A DNA stretch of 64,000 nt from Pseudomonas sp. 5P_3.1_Bac2 (GCF_025465995.1 NZ_JANLNY010000025.1:1-64000), one strand, 5' to 3'. Counted from the stretch's first letter, positions 21,113 through 30,382 are shown. The notes: generated by a model from the letters alone, not told the origin. Translations and numbers: made by a program.

Positions 21113-22297
21113 CTACTTACGCTTCAGCCGCTGCAAGCGCTCCGCCCGCCGTTGCCGGTGCAACAGCTCGCCCGGCGTCGGCAGGCGCGCGCCGAGGTCC
21201 ACCGGGGACTCGATGATGCGCGTCAGCCAGGGCCAGTCCTGATACGCATCGCCGGCGCCGCGCAGGTGGGTGTAGCGGCGCAGGGAATTCCAGTCGCGGT
21301 GGCCGGACACGCTGGCCACCCGCGGGATATCCCATTCCAGCTCAAACAGGCGGCTGACGCCCTCATGGCGCAGGTCGTGGAAGTGCAGATCGTCTATGCC
21401 TAAAAACTTGCAGGCGCGGGTCCAGGCCGCCGACACCGAGTCGCCGTGGTAGGGGAAAATCGCCTCAGTGGCGCGCGGCATGCTCTGCACAATCGCCCAG
21501 GCCTCGGGCGGCAGATGGCACCACACATCGTTGCCGATCTTCTGCCCGGGGTTCTTCATATCGCGCACCAACACGGCCTGGCGATTGGGGTCCAGATCGC
21601 TCCAGCGAATGCGGCAAATTTCGTCCTGCCGGCGCGTCGAGAACAGCGCAAAACCCACGACCTTAAGCATATTGATCGAGCTGGGCCGGCGCTGCTGCAT
21701 CTCGCTGAAGTGGCCGAGCAGCAGCTCCAGCTCCTCGCGCGTCGGCCGCCGGTTGCGCTCGCGGCTGCGGCTGACCATACCCAGTTTGCGCAACACATGG
21801 CGCGCATCGCTCATGGCATGCGGGTCGATGCTATAGCCCCAGGCCGGGCGCGCCACCGACAGCACCGCGCCCAGGTGCGACAGGTCGTTACCCACCGTCT
21901 GCGCCTGCACCGCGCCGCCTTGCGGGCTCATGCGCCACTGGGCGTACTCGACCAGACGCTGACTGCTGATGTCGACGTCCGCCAGATCGCCCAACCAGGA
22001 CTGCGCCAAGGCCTGCAAAGTGGCGCGCTTGGTCTTGCCCAGCGGGCGGATCACCTCGTACTCGGCCAGATACTGCTCGATAATCTCGCGCAAACTCACC
22101 GCCTGACGCGTGGCCCGCGCCAAAGCCCCGGGCACCGCCAACTCAGTCTCCCGACGCTTGACCCACGCCTGAGCACTGGCCTTGCGCTCGAAGGTTTGGC
22201 TTTCCTGATAAACTACCACCCCACCACGGCGCAGGCGGATCTGCGCGGTGTATTTGGTCTGGCCGGATTTGTTCTTACGCTGCGTGATCGTTCCCAT
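21113..22297 (-). CDS. Tyrosine recombinase (dusA-type prophage integrase)
   Basis: The 394-residue product opens MGTITQRKNKSGQTKYTAQI. It has an N-terminal SAM-like core-binding region and a catalytic domain with Arg223 (TRRQDEICRI), His307-x-x-Arg310 (FHDLRHEG), His333 (SGHRD) and Tyr342 (LRRYTHL). ATG at 22297 has a GAGGG four bases upstream; the frame opens at 22366. It lies head to head with dusA, the known attachment gene of a family of prophage integrases. It catalyses integration and, with a directionality factor, excision. Confidence 0.95.
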   Translation of the reverse strand: MGTITQRKNKSGQTKYTAQIRLRRGGVVVYQESQTFERKASAQAWVKRRETELAVPGALARATRQAVSLREIIEQYLAEYEVIRPLGKTKRATLQALAQSWLGDLADVDISSQRLVEYAQWRMSPQGGAVQAQTVGNDLSHLGAVLSVARPAWGYSIDPHAMSDARHVLRKLGMVSRSRERNRRPTREELELLLGHFSEMQQRRPSSINMLKVVGFALFSTRRQDEICRIRWSDLDPNRQAVLVRDMKNPGQKIGNDVWCHLPPEAWAIVQSMPRATEAIFPYHGDSVSAAWTRACKFLGIDDLHFHDLRHEGVSRLFELEWDIPRVASVSGHRDWNSLRRYTHLRGAGDAYQDWPWLTRIIESPVDLGARLPTPGELLHRQRRAERLQRLKRK

Positions 22298-22305
22298 GAT
22301 GCCCT

Positions 22306-22345
22306 CAGTGCTAAAAACCATTTCAGCAGTGCTAAAATTTAGCAC
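22306..22345. promoter_or_regulatory. Operator-like repeats upstream of the integrase gene
   Basis: GTGCTAAAATTTAGCAC (22329-22345) is a 17-bp palindrome. A further half-site CAGTGCTAAAA lies at 22306-22316, so TGCTAAA occurs three times in 40 bp directly before the integrase start. Two GCAAAAAC repeats follow at 22363 and 22373. They could be repressor, Xis or integrase arm-type sites. Confidence 0.6.
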
Positions 22346-22414
22346 CTCAGCAACCAAAACCCGCAAAAACCTGCAAAAACAGCCCGACTCTACACTCCAA
22401 AGCCAGCCTAAAAA

Positions 22415-23425
22415 ATGCCCCTAACCCCCACCAACCAGCCCATCTCCCGCGCCCTGCGCCCATCCCGTCGCTTTAGCGTGGCGCCGATGATGGATTGGAC
22501 GGATCGGCATTGCCGGTACTTCTTGCGGCAACTGTCTAAAGAGGCGCTGCTGTATACCGAGATGGTCACTACCGGGGCGATTCTGCATGGCGATGCGCCG
22601 CGTTTTTTGCGCCACAGCGCGGCGGAATATCCGCTGGCGTTGCAGCTAGGCGGCAGCGTGCCGGCGGACTTAGCGGCCTGTGCCAAGTTGGCTGAGCAGG
22701 CGGACTATAACGAGGTAAACCTGAACGTCGGCTGCCCCAGCGATCGGGTGCAGAACAATATGATTGGCGCGTGCCTGATGGGCCATCCGCAGCTGGTCGC
22801 CGATTGCGTCAAAGCCATGCAGGACGCCGTCGGCATTGAGGTGACGGTCAAGCATCGTATCGGCATCAATGGCCGCGACTCCTACGCGCAGCTACGCGAC
22901 TTCGTCGGCACCGTGCAGGACGCCGGCTGCCAGAGCTTCACCGTGCATGCGCGCATCGCCATTCTCGAAGGCTTATCGCCCAAGGAAAACCGCGAGATCC
23001 CACCACTGCGTTACGATGTCGCCGCGCAGTTGAAGCAAGACTTCCCGGAGCTGGAAATCATCCTCAATGGCGGCATCAAAACCCTTGAAGAATGCCGCGC
23101 GCACCTGCAAACCTTCGACGGCGTAATGCTCGGCCGCGAGGCGTATCACAACCCCTATTTATTGGCTGAGGTGGATCAGCAACTGTACGCCAGCCAGCAG
23201 CCTGTGCTGAGTCGCTATGAGGCCATGCTCAGCATGCGTGATTACATTGCCGAGCACTTGGTTGAGGGTGGCAGCATGCATCATGTCACTCGCCATATGC
23301 TCGGCCTGGCTCAAGGCTTTAAAGGCGCGCGCAAGTTTCGCCAGCTGCTCTCGGTCGACATTCACAAAACCTCACAACCGTTGGCCTTGTTTGAGCAAGC
23401 GGCTGAATTGCTGCAAGGCCACTGA
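22415..23425 (+). CDS. dusA: tRNA-dihydrouridine(20/20a) synthase DusA
   Basis: The 336-residue FMN enzyme reduces U20/U20a in tRNA. Motifs: FSVAPMMDWTDRHCR near residue 19, NEVNLNVGCPSDRVQ near residue 100 with the catalytic Cys, EVTVKHRIGINGRD, and MLGREAYHNPYL. Length is normal. The prophage integrase lies immediately upstream, so the 5' end of dusA is the attachment site. The insertion leaves the reading frame complete, but the original upstream promoter has been replaced by prophage DNA. Confidence 0.96.
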   Translation: MPLTPTNQPISRALRPSRRFSVAPMMDWTDRHCRYFLRQLSKEALLYTEMVTTGAILHGDAPRFLRHSAAEYPLALQLGGSVPADLAACAKLAEQADYNEVNLNVGCPSDRVQNNMIGACLMGHPQLVADCVKAMQDAVGIEVTVKHRIGINGRDSYAQLRDFVGTVQDAGCQSFTVHARIAILEGLSPKENREIPPLRYDVAAQLKQDFPELEIILNGGIKTLEECRAHLQTFDGVMLGREAYHNPYLLAEVDQQLYASQQPVLSRYEAMLSMRDYIAEHLVEGGSMHHVTRHMLGLAQGFKGARKFRQLLSVDIHKTSQPLALFEQAAELLQGH

Positions 23426-23466
23426 CTCGGGTAATGTCGCTGCATCTGCAACGACAAGGCTGTGTC

Positions 23467-24393
23467 ATGACTTCCAAGCTGGAACAACTCAAACAATTCA
23501 CCACAGTAGTCGCCGATACCGGCGATTTTGACGCCATCTCCCGCCTTAAACCGGTTGATGCCACCACCAACCCTTCCCTGCTGCTCAAAGCCGCGGCAAT
23601 TCCGGCATACAGCCCGCTGCTGAAGAATGCCCTGAGCGCCAGCCAAGGTGACTTAGGGCTGGCCTGTGACCACTTTGCCGTGGCCGTGGGCAGCGAGATT
23701 CTCAAGGTCATCCCCGGACGCATCTCCACGGAAGTGGACGCGCGCTTAAGCTTTGATAGCCAAGCCACCCTGCAGCGCGCTGAGCGCTTGATTGGCCTGT
23801 ATGAAGACGCCGGCATCGGCCGCGAACGTGTGCTGATCAAAATCGCCGCGACTTGGGAAGGCATCCGCGCTGCCGAGCAGTTGGAGCGTGCCGGCATCCA
23901 GTGCAACCTGACCTTGTTGTTTGCCTTCGCCCAAGCGCAAGCCTGCGCCGATGCCGGGGTATTTTTGATCTCGCCGTTCGTGGGCCGCATCTACGACTGG
24001 TACAAGAAGGCCGAAGGCCGTGATTTCTTGGGCGCCGATGATCCAGGCGTGCAGTCGGTGTCGCGCATCTACAACTACTACAAAGCCAATGGCTACTCGA
24101 CCGTGGTGATGGGCGCGAGCTTCCGCAATCTCAGCCAGATCGAACAACTGGCCGGCTGCGACCGCCTGACCATCAGCCCGGAGCTACTCCAGCAACTGGC
24201 CGATGATCAGCAGCCCCTAAGCCGTCAGCTCAGCCCTGGGCAAGCCGGCGAAGAAAAACGCAGCCTCAATCAAAGTGAATTCCGCTGGGCCATGAATGAA
24301 GACGCCATGGCCACCGAAAAACTCGCTGAAGGCCTACGCCAGTTTGCCCGTGACCAAGAAAAGCTGGAGTTGCTGCTTAGCCAAGCGCAGTAA
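23467..24393 (+). CDS. tal: Transaldolase
   Basis: The 308-residue product matches transaldolase B. It has VDATTNPSLLLKA near residue 33, VLIKIAATWEGI carrying the Schiff-base lysine, NLTLLFAFAQAQACADAG and FVGRIYDWY. It moves a dihydroxyacetone unit between sugar phosphates in the non-oxidative pentose phosphate pathway. I chose ATG at 23467 for the conserved MTSKLEQLK start. It follows dusA by 41 bp, as in P. aeruginosa. Confidence 0.96.
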   Translation: MTSKLEQLKQFTTVVADTGDFDAISRLKPVDATTNPSLLLKAAAIPAYSPLLKNALSASQGDLGLACDHFAVAVGSEILKVIPGRISTEVDARLSFDSQATLQRAERLIGLYEDAGIGRERVLIKIAATWEGIRAAEQLERAGIQCNLTLLFAFAQAQACADAGVFLISPFVGRIYDWYKKAEGRDFLGADDPGVQSVSRIYNYYKANGYSTVVMGASFRNLSQIEQLAGCDRLTISPELLQQLADDQQPLSRQLSPGQAGEEKRSLNQSEFRWAMNEDAMATEKLAEGLRQFARDQEKLELLLSQAQ

Positions 24394-24413
24394 ACATTGG
24401 TGGCAGTACCAAT

Positions 24414-24444
24414 AAAAACGGGCGCTGTATTAGCGCCCGTTTTT
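24414..24444. terminator. Bidirectional terminator between tal and the cytochrome gene
   Basis: AAAAACGGGCGCT (24414-24426) pairs with AGCGCCCGTTTTT (24432-24444), loop GTATT. The stem carries A and T tracts on both sides, so it serves the two convergent genes. Confidence 0.92.
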
Positions 24445-24455
24445 ATTGCTGCCGA

Positions 24456-25796
24456 TTAAGGTGCGGCAGATGCCGCCTGCGTCGGCAAGCTGGCCCGAAC
24501 GGCCTTAACTTGCTCAGCCTTAACGGCCTTAGCCTGATTCCCCCAACTGCTGCGAATAAAGGTCAGCAATTGCGCTACTTCTTTATCCGACAGTCGCCAG
24601 GCAAAACCGGGCATACCCAGCGGCGATGGCGCACTTTCGGTAGATGGCAAGCTGCTGCCGGCAAGCAGCAGGCGAATCAACGACACCGGATTATCCGCCA
24701 ACACCGAAGAGTTACCGGCGATTTTCGGGAACACCCGCACATCGCCCAAACCATCGGTGCGGTGACAGGCTGCGCAGTTGTCCAAATACAGCTCAGCCCC
24801 ACGATCCTGCTCCTGCCCCGCTGCCAGCGCTAAAGCCGTAGCCGGATCATCCTTAAAGCTTGAGCTGGACTGGCCGCTGGCAGGCAAGGTTTTCAAGTAG
24901 GCGGCTACGGCGTGCAAATCCTCCTCGCTTAAGTGCTGCGTGCTGTGCTGCACCACATCGCCCATGGCCGAGCCGAGCACCGCATGGCTGGCATTGCGGG
25001 CGCCACGCAGGGTGTCGACGATGTCCGTGGCACTCCATCTGCCCAAGCCATCAGCCTGATCACCCCGCAGATTGACCGCCAGCCAACCGTCGATCTCAGC
25101 CCCACCGGCTAAGAACTCTGCGCCGGACTCATCCAAAGCCTTCTCCTGCAAGGTGATTGCCCGCGGCGTATGGCAACTGCCACAGTGGCCAAGACCCTGC
25201 ACCAAATAGCCCCCCCGGGCGATCTCGCTGGAGGCATAAGCATTTTCACGGGTCGACAGCTTATCTGGCGCCGGGGCAAACAGCTTGCGCCAAATCGCCA
25301 ACGGCCAACGCATCGACAACGGCCAAGGTACGTCACTGGCGCGATTGGATGCGCTAACCGGCTCTACTCCTTGCATAAAATAGGCATACAAGGCGCGCAC
25401 ATCCTCATCACGCAATGCCGCGTACGCCGGATAAGGCATAGCCGGGTAGAGACTGTCGCCATTGGCGGCAATGCCGTGACGCAGCGCCCGGTCAAAATCG
25501 CTCAAGGAATAATTGCCAATGCCAGTGGCCTTATCCGGAGTGATATTGGTGCTGTAAAGCGTGCCAATCGGCGACTCCATTGGCCGGCCACCGGCAAAGG
25601 CCACGCCGCCTTCACGGGTGTGACAAGCCGTGCAATCCCCGGCAGCAGCCAGATAACGGCCCTGCTCGAGCAACTCCGTTTGCGCGTTACTTTCACTTTG
25701 CAACGCGCGTATCGGGGTTGGCCATAACGCAAAAGCTAACAACGCGACGAACGCCACCACCCCGAGGCCGAGCAGACTTAAGAGAAACTTTTTCAT
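24456..25796 (-). CDS. Triheme cytochrome c subunit of a membrane-bound FAD dehydrogenase
   Basis: The 446-residue protein has an N-terminal membrane anchor (LLSLLGLGVVAFVALLAFAL) and three CxxCH sites: CTACH (Cys55-His59), CGSCH and CAACH. Such subunits pass electrons from the FAD subunit to ubiquinone in gluconate, sorbitol and alcohol dehydrogenases of proteobacteria. It is the third gene of a minus-strand operon with the GMC flavoprotein and the small subunit. The substrate cannot be fixed from sequence; gluconate is the best guess. Confidence 0.9.
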   Translation of the reverse strand: MKKFLLSLLGLGVVAFVALLAFALWPTPIRALQSESNAQTELLEQGRYLAAAGDCTACHTREGGVAFAGGRPMESPIGTLYSTNITPDKATGIGNYSLSDFDRALRHGIAANGDSLYPAMPYPAYAALRDEDVRALYAYFMQGVEPVSASNRASDVPWPLSMRWPLAIWRKLFAPAPDKLSTRENAYASSEIARGGYLVQGLGHCGSCHTPRAITLQEKALDESGAEFLAGGAEIDGWLAVNLRGDQADGLGRWSATDIVDTLRGARNASHAVLGSAMGDVVQHSTQHLSEEDLHAVAAYLKTLPASGQSSSSFKDDPATALALAAGQEQDRGAELYLDNCAACHRTDGLGDVRVFPKIAGNSSVLADNPVSLIRLLLAGSSLPSTESAPSPLGMPGFAWRLSDKEVAQLLTFIRSSWGNQAKAVKAEQVKAVRASLPTQAASAAP

Positions 25797-25807
25797 AGCG
25801 CTTCTCC

Positions 25808-27583
25808 TTATGCCTGCACCAGTGGGCCGGGGTTCTTCAGGTACTGCTCACGAATCGCCTTGGCCGACCAGTAAGCCAGCGCACCGACCATGCCGGTAGG
25901 GTTGTAGCCATTGTTTTGCGGGAAGGCGTTGGCGCCGATGACGAATACGTTGTGCACGTCCCACGACTGCAAATAGCGATTCAGCGCTGAGGTTTTCGGG
26001 TCACTGCCCATCACCGCGCCGCCACAGGTGTGGGTGCTTTGATATTTGGTGATGTTGTAGTGCTCGCCGGGCTTTTTCGCATCGCCGGCCATTGCCGTTG
26101 GGTTAAGCACCTTGGACATTTCCAGGGCCTTGCCCACCAAAAACTGCGAGGCCTTGACCTCGTTGTCATGCCAGTCGAAGGTCATGCGCAACAGCGGCCG
26201 GCCATAGGCGTCCTTATAGGTGGGATCGAGGCTCAGGTAATGCTGCTTATAGGACATACAAGCGCCCTGCACCTCAAAGTAAAACGAATGCCGGAAGGCA
26301 TCCCGCGCTGCGCGTTTCCAGTCCGAACCCCAGGCTGGCGTACCCGGCGGTACGTTGATACCGCGTACCGGCCCGCCGCCGGGCTGACGCGCCCAGATAA
26401 TCCCACCGCCGACAAAACCGGCAGCGCCGTTATCCAGCTGCTTGCCATTGAGGTTGTCCATGGTCGTGCCACCGCCACCAATGCCAATAAACTGGTTAGC
26501 CTGCACATCCTTGTCGAAGAACAACACCACGCGGTTGAGGTTTTGATAGGAGTAGTTGCGGCCCACCGTACCTTCGCCGGTGTGCGGGTCGTAGGGCTTA
26601 CCAATGCCGGAGAGCAGCATCAGGTGCACGTTGTACAGCTGGAAGGCACACAGCACGACCAAATCGGCCTCCTGCACCACCTCGCGGCCCTGGGCATCCA
26701 GATAGGTCACGCCGGTAGCCTTTTTGCCGTCGCTGTCCAGATTGACCTTAAGCACCTGAGCGTGAGTGCGCAGCTCGAAGTTCTTGCGCAGGCGCAGCAC
26801 CGGCAAGATGCTCACATTGGGGCTGGCCTTGGAGTAGTTCAGACAGCCGTAATCACTGCAAAAACCGCAGGCGTTGCAGCGTCCCATCTGACAGCCGTAA
26901 GGGTTTACATAGGGCGCTGAAGCGTTGGCAGCAGGGATCGGATAAGGGTTCCAGCCCATCTCCCGGGCGGCTTTATAAAACAGCTCAGCCCCCAGATAGT
27001 TAGGATTAGGCCCCAGGGGATATTCCCGCGAGCGCGAGCCTTCAAAAGGATTACCGCCGGCCTGGCTGACGCCCTGAATCACCCCGGCCTTACCCGAGGT
27101 ACCGCACACGTACTCAAAGTGATCGAAATGCGGCTCCAGGTCCTCGTAAGTCACGGGGAAATCCTGAATGCTCATATCGCTGGGGATGAAATTTTTGCCG
27201 TAGCGCTGCTCTACATTGCTGCGCAACTGGAAATCTTCCGGCAAGGCGCGGAAGTGACAGCCCGACCAATGACTGCCTGCACCCCCCACACCCGTACCGG
27301 GTTTGAACGAACCCATCTGCCGGTACGGCACCGCCGTGGCGCTGGGGTTATGCCGCACGGTAAGGGTTTCCTGGGCCAGACTCTGTAAATAGCGGCGATG
27401 CACTGAGCCTTCCAACTCATCGACCACCTTGGGGTAGGCGAAATCAGGCTGGGTGTCGCGGTCAGCACCGCGTTCTAGGGCCACCACGTTCAGGCCGGCA
27501 TCGGTGAGTTCCTTGGCCAGAATCGCGCCGGTCCAGCCCATGCCGACAATCACGGCATCCACTTTAGCTTTTGCACTACTCAT
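25808..27583 (-). CDS. GMC-family FAD dehydrogenase, large subunit (gluconate 2-dehydrogenase type)
   Basis: The 591-residue product opens with an FAD-binding Rossmann motif VIVGMGWTGAILAKEL. It has GGAGSHWSGCHFRALPEDF and a C-terminal STHTCGGAVMGSDP segment with the active-site His region. A Cys-rich stretch (CQMGRCNACGFCSDYGC) near residues 230-250 may bind an iron-sulphur cluster, as reported for related FAD glucose dehydrogenases. It carries no signal and would be co-exported with the Tat-bearing small subunit. Confidence 0.9.
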   Translation of the reverse strand: MSSAKAKVDAVIVGMGWTGAILAKELTDAGLNVVALERGADRDTQPDFAYPKVVDELEGSVHRRYLQSLAQETLTVRHNPSATAVPYRQMGSFKPGTGVGGAGSHWSGCHFRALPEDFQLRSNVEQRYGKNFIPSDMSIQDFPVTYEDLEPHFDHFEYVCGTSGKAGVIQGVSQAGGNPFEGSRSREYPLGPNPNYLGAELFYKAAREMGWNPYPIPAANASAPYVNPYGCQMGRCNACGFCSDYGCLNYSKASPNVSILPVLRLRKNFELRTHAQVLKVNLDSDGKKATGVTYLDAQGREVVQEADLVVLCAFQLYNVHLMLLSGIGKPYDPHTGEGTVGRNYSYQNLNRVVLFFDKDVQANQFIGIGGGGTTMDNLNGKQLDNGAAGFVGGGIIWARQPGGGPVRGINVPPGTPAWGSDWKRAARDAFRHSFYFEVQGACMSYKQHYLSLDPTYKDAYGRPLLRMTFDWHDNEVKASQFLVGKALEMSKVLNPTAMAGDAKKPGEHYNITKYQSTHTCGGAVMGSDPKTSALNRYLQSWDVHNVFVIGANAFPQNNGYNPTGMVGALAYWSAKAIREQYLKNPGPLVQA

Positions 27584-27585
27584 GC

Positions 27586-28317
27586 TTAGCCCCTCTTCCC
27601 GGCCAGATCCACTGGCGGTAAGGGATACGGCCGATCACGCACAGTGACCCAATCCAGATAATCGGCGCGCATACCCGGATAGCCGATCATTTTCCAACCC
27701 TGCATATCCTTGTTGCCGCCATAGGACGGATCGGCGAAGAAGCCATTGCGCACTTCAGCCAGCAAGTTACTGAAGAACAGCTTGCTGGAGATTTCCTCCA
27801 GCTCCAGCGCGCCACTCTCAGCGGCCTTCAGAACTGCGTCTTGCTGCTCGGCGGATAACTGAGCAAATACCTTACCGGCAAACTGCTGCCGACAATGGCT
27901 GTCGACGGCCTGGATCCCCACCCGCAAGATATCGCGCAGGTTCAAGCGGCCTTGGTAGCCGAACTCCGCGGGAGCCTCGACAAATGGCCCCTGCATGTAC
28001 CAAATCGCGCCATGGGCGTAAGGCGTTTGCATATGCCGGTCGAGAAACTCCGGCACCCCTGCCTCCACTGCACCCGGGCCCACATCATCAGCCGGAATCA
28101 AACGGGCGCAGGCAGCCTGGATAAAGTGCCACTGGGCCTCGCTGAAAAACTTGGGTTGATAATGTGTGGCTGCGTCCTCTGCAGGTGCTACAGCCGGCGC
28201 GGTCTGCGCCAAGGCTTGACCGGCAAGGCCAGTACTGGCCAGGGTCACAACGGGAATTAGAGTTAAGGATTGGCGCAAAAAAGCGCGCCGCGCGGACGAG
28301 GTATCGTCATGAAACAT
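27586..28317 (-). CDS. Gluconate 2-dehydrogenase small subunit (Tat-exported)
   Basis: The 243-residue product has a twin-arginine signal SSARRAFLRQSLTLIPVVTL and an AQA cleavage region, followed by the gluconate_2-dh3 domain (FFSEAQWHFIQAACARLIPA). This subunit escorts the FAD subunit through the Tat system. ATG at 28317 has an AAGGA eight bases upstream. It leads the operon; the stop is 2 bp from the large-subunit start. Confidence 0.9.
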   Translation of the reverse strand: MFHDDTSSARRAFLRQSLTLIPVVTLASTGLAGQALAQTAPAVAPAEDAATHYQPKFFSEAQWHFIQAACARLIPADDVGPGAVEAGVPEFLDRHMQTPYAHGAIWYMQGPFVEAPAEFGYQGRLNLRDILRVGIQAVDSHCRQQFAGKVFAQLSAEQQDAVLKAAESGALELEEISSKLFFSNLLAEVRNGFFADPSYGGNKDMQGWKMIGYPGMRADYLDWVTVRDRPYPLPPVDLAGKRG

Positions 28318-28706
28318 GGAAGAATCCTTTTCAGAATAACGCACGGTAGTCCTGACCCTGCGACCAGCAGCCAGGCGATCTTTATATTCAGTCTTGATTC
28401 AGCTTTTAGGAGTCGTACACGCCCCACAGAATCTGCCGATCAGCAGATCTAATAACACTAGAACACAGACCCAAACGCCGAGTGAAAAGTTGCTGAAACA
28501 CGATTGGCGGTCAGATCGAAAATGCTATTGCAAAGAACCTGACAACTTCCCGCGCAAGGCTGAGCGTTTAATCTCCATGGCTTTAATCACCAGAGGTAGG
28601 TGGTTATGTACAAGGCTCAACTAGGCCCACGCCAATTCCAACCCAATAAAAAAGGGGCGCTGATTAGGCGCCCCTGTTTAGTTAACTCGATTCACAATGA
28701 CTCGGC
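28318..28706. other. Intergenic region between two minus-strand operons
   Basis: It is AT-richer than its surroundings, holds the presumed promoter of the dehydrogenase operon near its left end and the rssC terminator near its right end. I see no gene or repeat. Confidence 0.6.
28653..28675 (-). terminator. Terminator of the rssB-rssC operon
   Basis: AGGGGCGC (28653-28660) and GCGCCCCT (28668-28675) form the stem. On the minus strand it is followed by TTTTTT. Confidence 0.88.
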
Positions 28707-29201
28707 TCAGTGATGTTCCAGAGCACTAACCAGATCATGGAAGGCTTCGCGGTTGGATTCGTTTAAACCCATCAGAATTCGATGCGCCTCCAACACCTTG
28801 GAACGTACCAGCTCTTCAGATTGATCCTGCGTGGGCAGGTCATCCAAGCACTCCGGACAAGGCAGCGGCTTATTGACGATATTGAACACCTGATCAAAGC
28901 CCATCGACTCAAGCAAACGAGTGATGTCTTCGTGGATGGTCACTACGGTTGGAAGGAGACCGATTTTTTGCCGCGAAAGAATAGACAGTTTGGCCATCAA
29001 CCCGAGGGTCGTGCTGTCGATACTGCGGGTTTCGGTCAGATCCAACACGATGGCTGAGAAATTCAGCGCCGTGAAGATCTTCTCAATGGTTGCATCCAGC
29101 GCCGAACACAGGGTTAGGCGTACTTCACCGACAAACTTTAAGACGAAAGTACCGTCTTGTTCAGCAAACTGAATACGACCAGGGTTTATCCCAAGACTCA
29201 T
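28707..29201 (-). CDS. rssC: STAS-domain anti-sigma-factor antagonist RssC
   Basis: The 164-residue product has an N-terminal STAS domain. Its phosphoacceptor loop SIDSTTLGLM (Ser63/Thr64) follows the SpoIIAA pattern. The ~60-residue C-terminal extension contains CPECLDDLP and a helical end. Its ATG overlaps the rssB stop. In P. aeruginosa the matching pair PA2797/PA2798 forms a phosphatase and antagonist switch acting on stress sigma control; assignment here rests on gene order and domain content. Confidence 0.85.
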   Translation of the reverse strand: MSLGINPGRIQFAEQDGTFVLKFVGEVRLTLCSALDATIEKIFTALNFSAIVLDLTETRSIDSTTLGLMAKLSILSRQKIGLLPTVVTIHEDITRLLESMGFDQVFNIVNKPLPCPECLDDLPTQDQSEELVRSKVLEAHRILMGLNESNREAFHDLVSALEHH

Positions 29202-30382
29202 GCAAGGTTCCTGCTTAACACCAGCAAGGCAATATCATCCGGCATATCCCCAAGATTGGCCAGCCCAAAAGCCGTTTGCAGGCCATCTAGTCGCCCACCG
29301 GCATCACTGACCAGTCGCGGCAAGAGGTTTTCTTTATCTTTAAGGGTGTCACCTGGCAGTAAATCGAGAATCCCGTCGGACATCAGCGTCAAGCTGAACT
29401 GCTTGGGCAAGTCGATTTCTTGGTCGTGGTATTCCGCTTCCTCGAACAAACCAACGGGTAAACCGCGGCCTTCCAGATACTGGGTATGTTCAGGGCTGTA
29501 CAGCACCGGCAAAGGTAAATGACCGCCGATGCTATAGGTCAGGCGGTTAGTGGACTGCTCAATCACCCCGCCGACCATGGTCACGTGCTTGCCCAATTTG
29601 CAGTTGAGCAAGCCACGGTTGATATGCGCCAGCACGCGCGAGGGCTTGAAGCTCGGCAAGGTCCCAGCGCGCCGCGACTCATAGAGCAGACGCGTGGTCA
29701 TAAATTTCAGCAATACGGTAACGAAGGCCGACGATGCACCATGGCCACTGACGTCCGCTAGGTAAAAGGCAATGCGGTTATCGTCGATACGGAAGTAATC
29801 AACGAAATCCCCTGACAGGTACAGCGACGGGATGATCTGGTGCGCAAAGTTGAAGTCCGTATCCTGCCACGGCGTCACCGGCAGCATATTCATCTGCACT
29901 TGGCGGCCAGCGTTCTGGTCTTCCTGAAGCAAGCTTAAGCTGGCCTGCAACTCACGGTTGGCGGTCTCCAGCTCCTCGCGATAACGCTGATTTTCTAGGC
30001 GCAGAAAGGCCCGATCCAGGGCGCGACGCACCGAGTGCTCGAGCACGGCCAGATCGGCCAAGGGCTTAATCAGGTAATCGGCGGCGCCTAAGCGCAGAGC
30101 CTCAACGGCATCGCTCATCACGCCCGCACCAGACACCACAATCACTGGCGTCTGGACTTCTAAGGCATTGATCCGGCGGATCAGCTCCAAACCATCCACC
30201 TGCGGCATGCGCAGGTCGCAGATGACCAAATCCGGGGCTTGCGCCTTAAAAACTTCTAAGCCTTGCGAACCATTCGCCGCCTGTAAAACGTGAAAACCGC
30301 TATCTTCCAGATAGGCGGCAAGGCTGGCGCGCACGACATCGTCGTCATCAATTATCAGCAGCGTGGCACTGGTTTTGTGCAT
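29198..30382 (-). CDS. rssB: Response regulator with PP2C phosphatase output, RssB
   Basis: The 394-residue product has an N-terminal receiver domain (Asp56 in LVICDLRMP, acidic pocket IIDDDD) and a linker coiled coil (LENQRYREELETANRELQAS). A PP2C/RsbU-type phosphatase follows (YLADVSGHGASSAF, GLPVGLF, SLTLMSDGILDLLPG, MPDDIALLVL). Phosphorylation should control dephosphorylation of RssC. ATG at 30382 was chosen over an upstream open frame. The pilZ gene is divergent. Confidence 0.9.
   Translation of the reverse strand: MHKTSATLLIIDDDDVVRASLAAYLEDSGFHVLQAANGSQGLEVFKAQAPDLVICDLRMPQVDGLELIRRINALEVQTPVIVVSGAGVMSDAVEALRLGAADYLIKPLADLAVLEHSVRRALDRAFLRLENQRYREELETANRELQASLSLLQEDQNAGRQVQMNMLPVTPWQDTDFNFAHQIIPSLYLSGDFVDYFRIDDNRIAFYLADVSGHGASSAFVTVLLKFMTTRLLYESRRAGTLPSFKPSRVLAHINRGLLNCKLGKHVTMVGGVIEQSTNRLTYSIGGHLPLPVLYSPEHTQYLEGRGLPVGLFEEAEYHDQEIDLPKQFSLTLMSDGILDLLPGDTLKDKENLLPRLVSDAGGRLDGLQTAFGLANLGDMPDDIALLVLSRNLA

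Noticed and set aside
20289..21242. ORFs between the PrtN-like gene and the integrase
   Set aside because: All are built of palindromic repeats and the 272-bp duplication.
22415..23425. dusA disrupted by the prophage
   Set aside because: The frame is complete with a normal N-terminus and all motifs, so integration restored the gene.
28394..28624. 76-codon ORF in the dehydrogenase/rssC gap
   Set aside because: No ribosome-binding site and no recognisable sequence in an AT-rich intergenic region.
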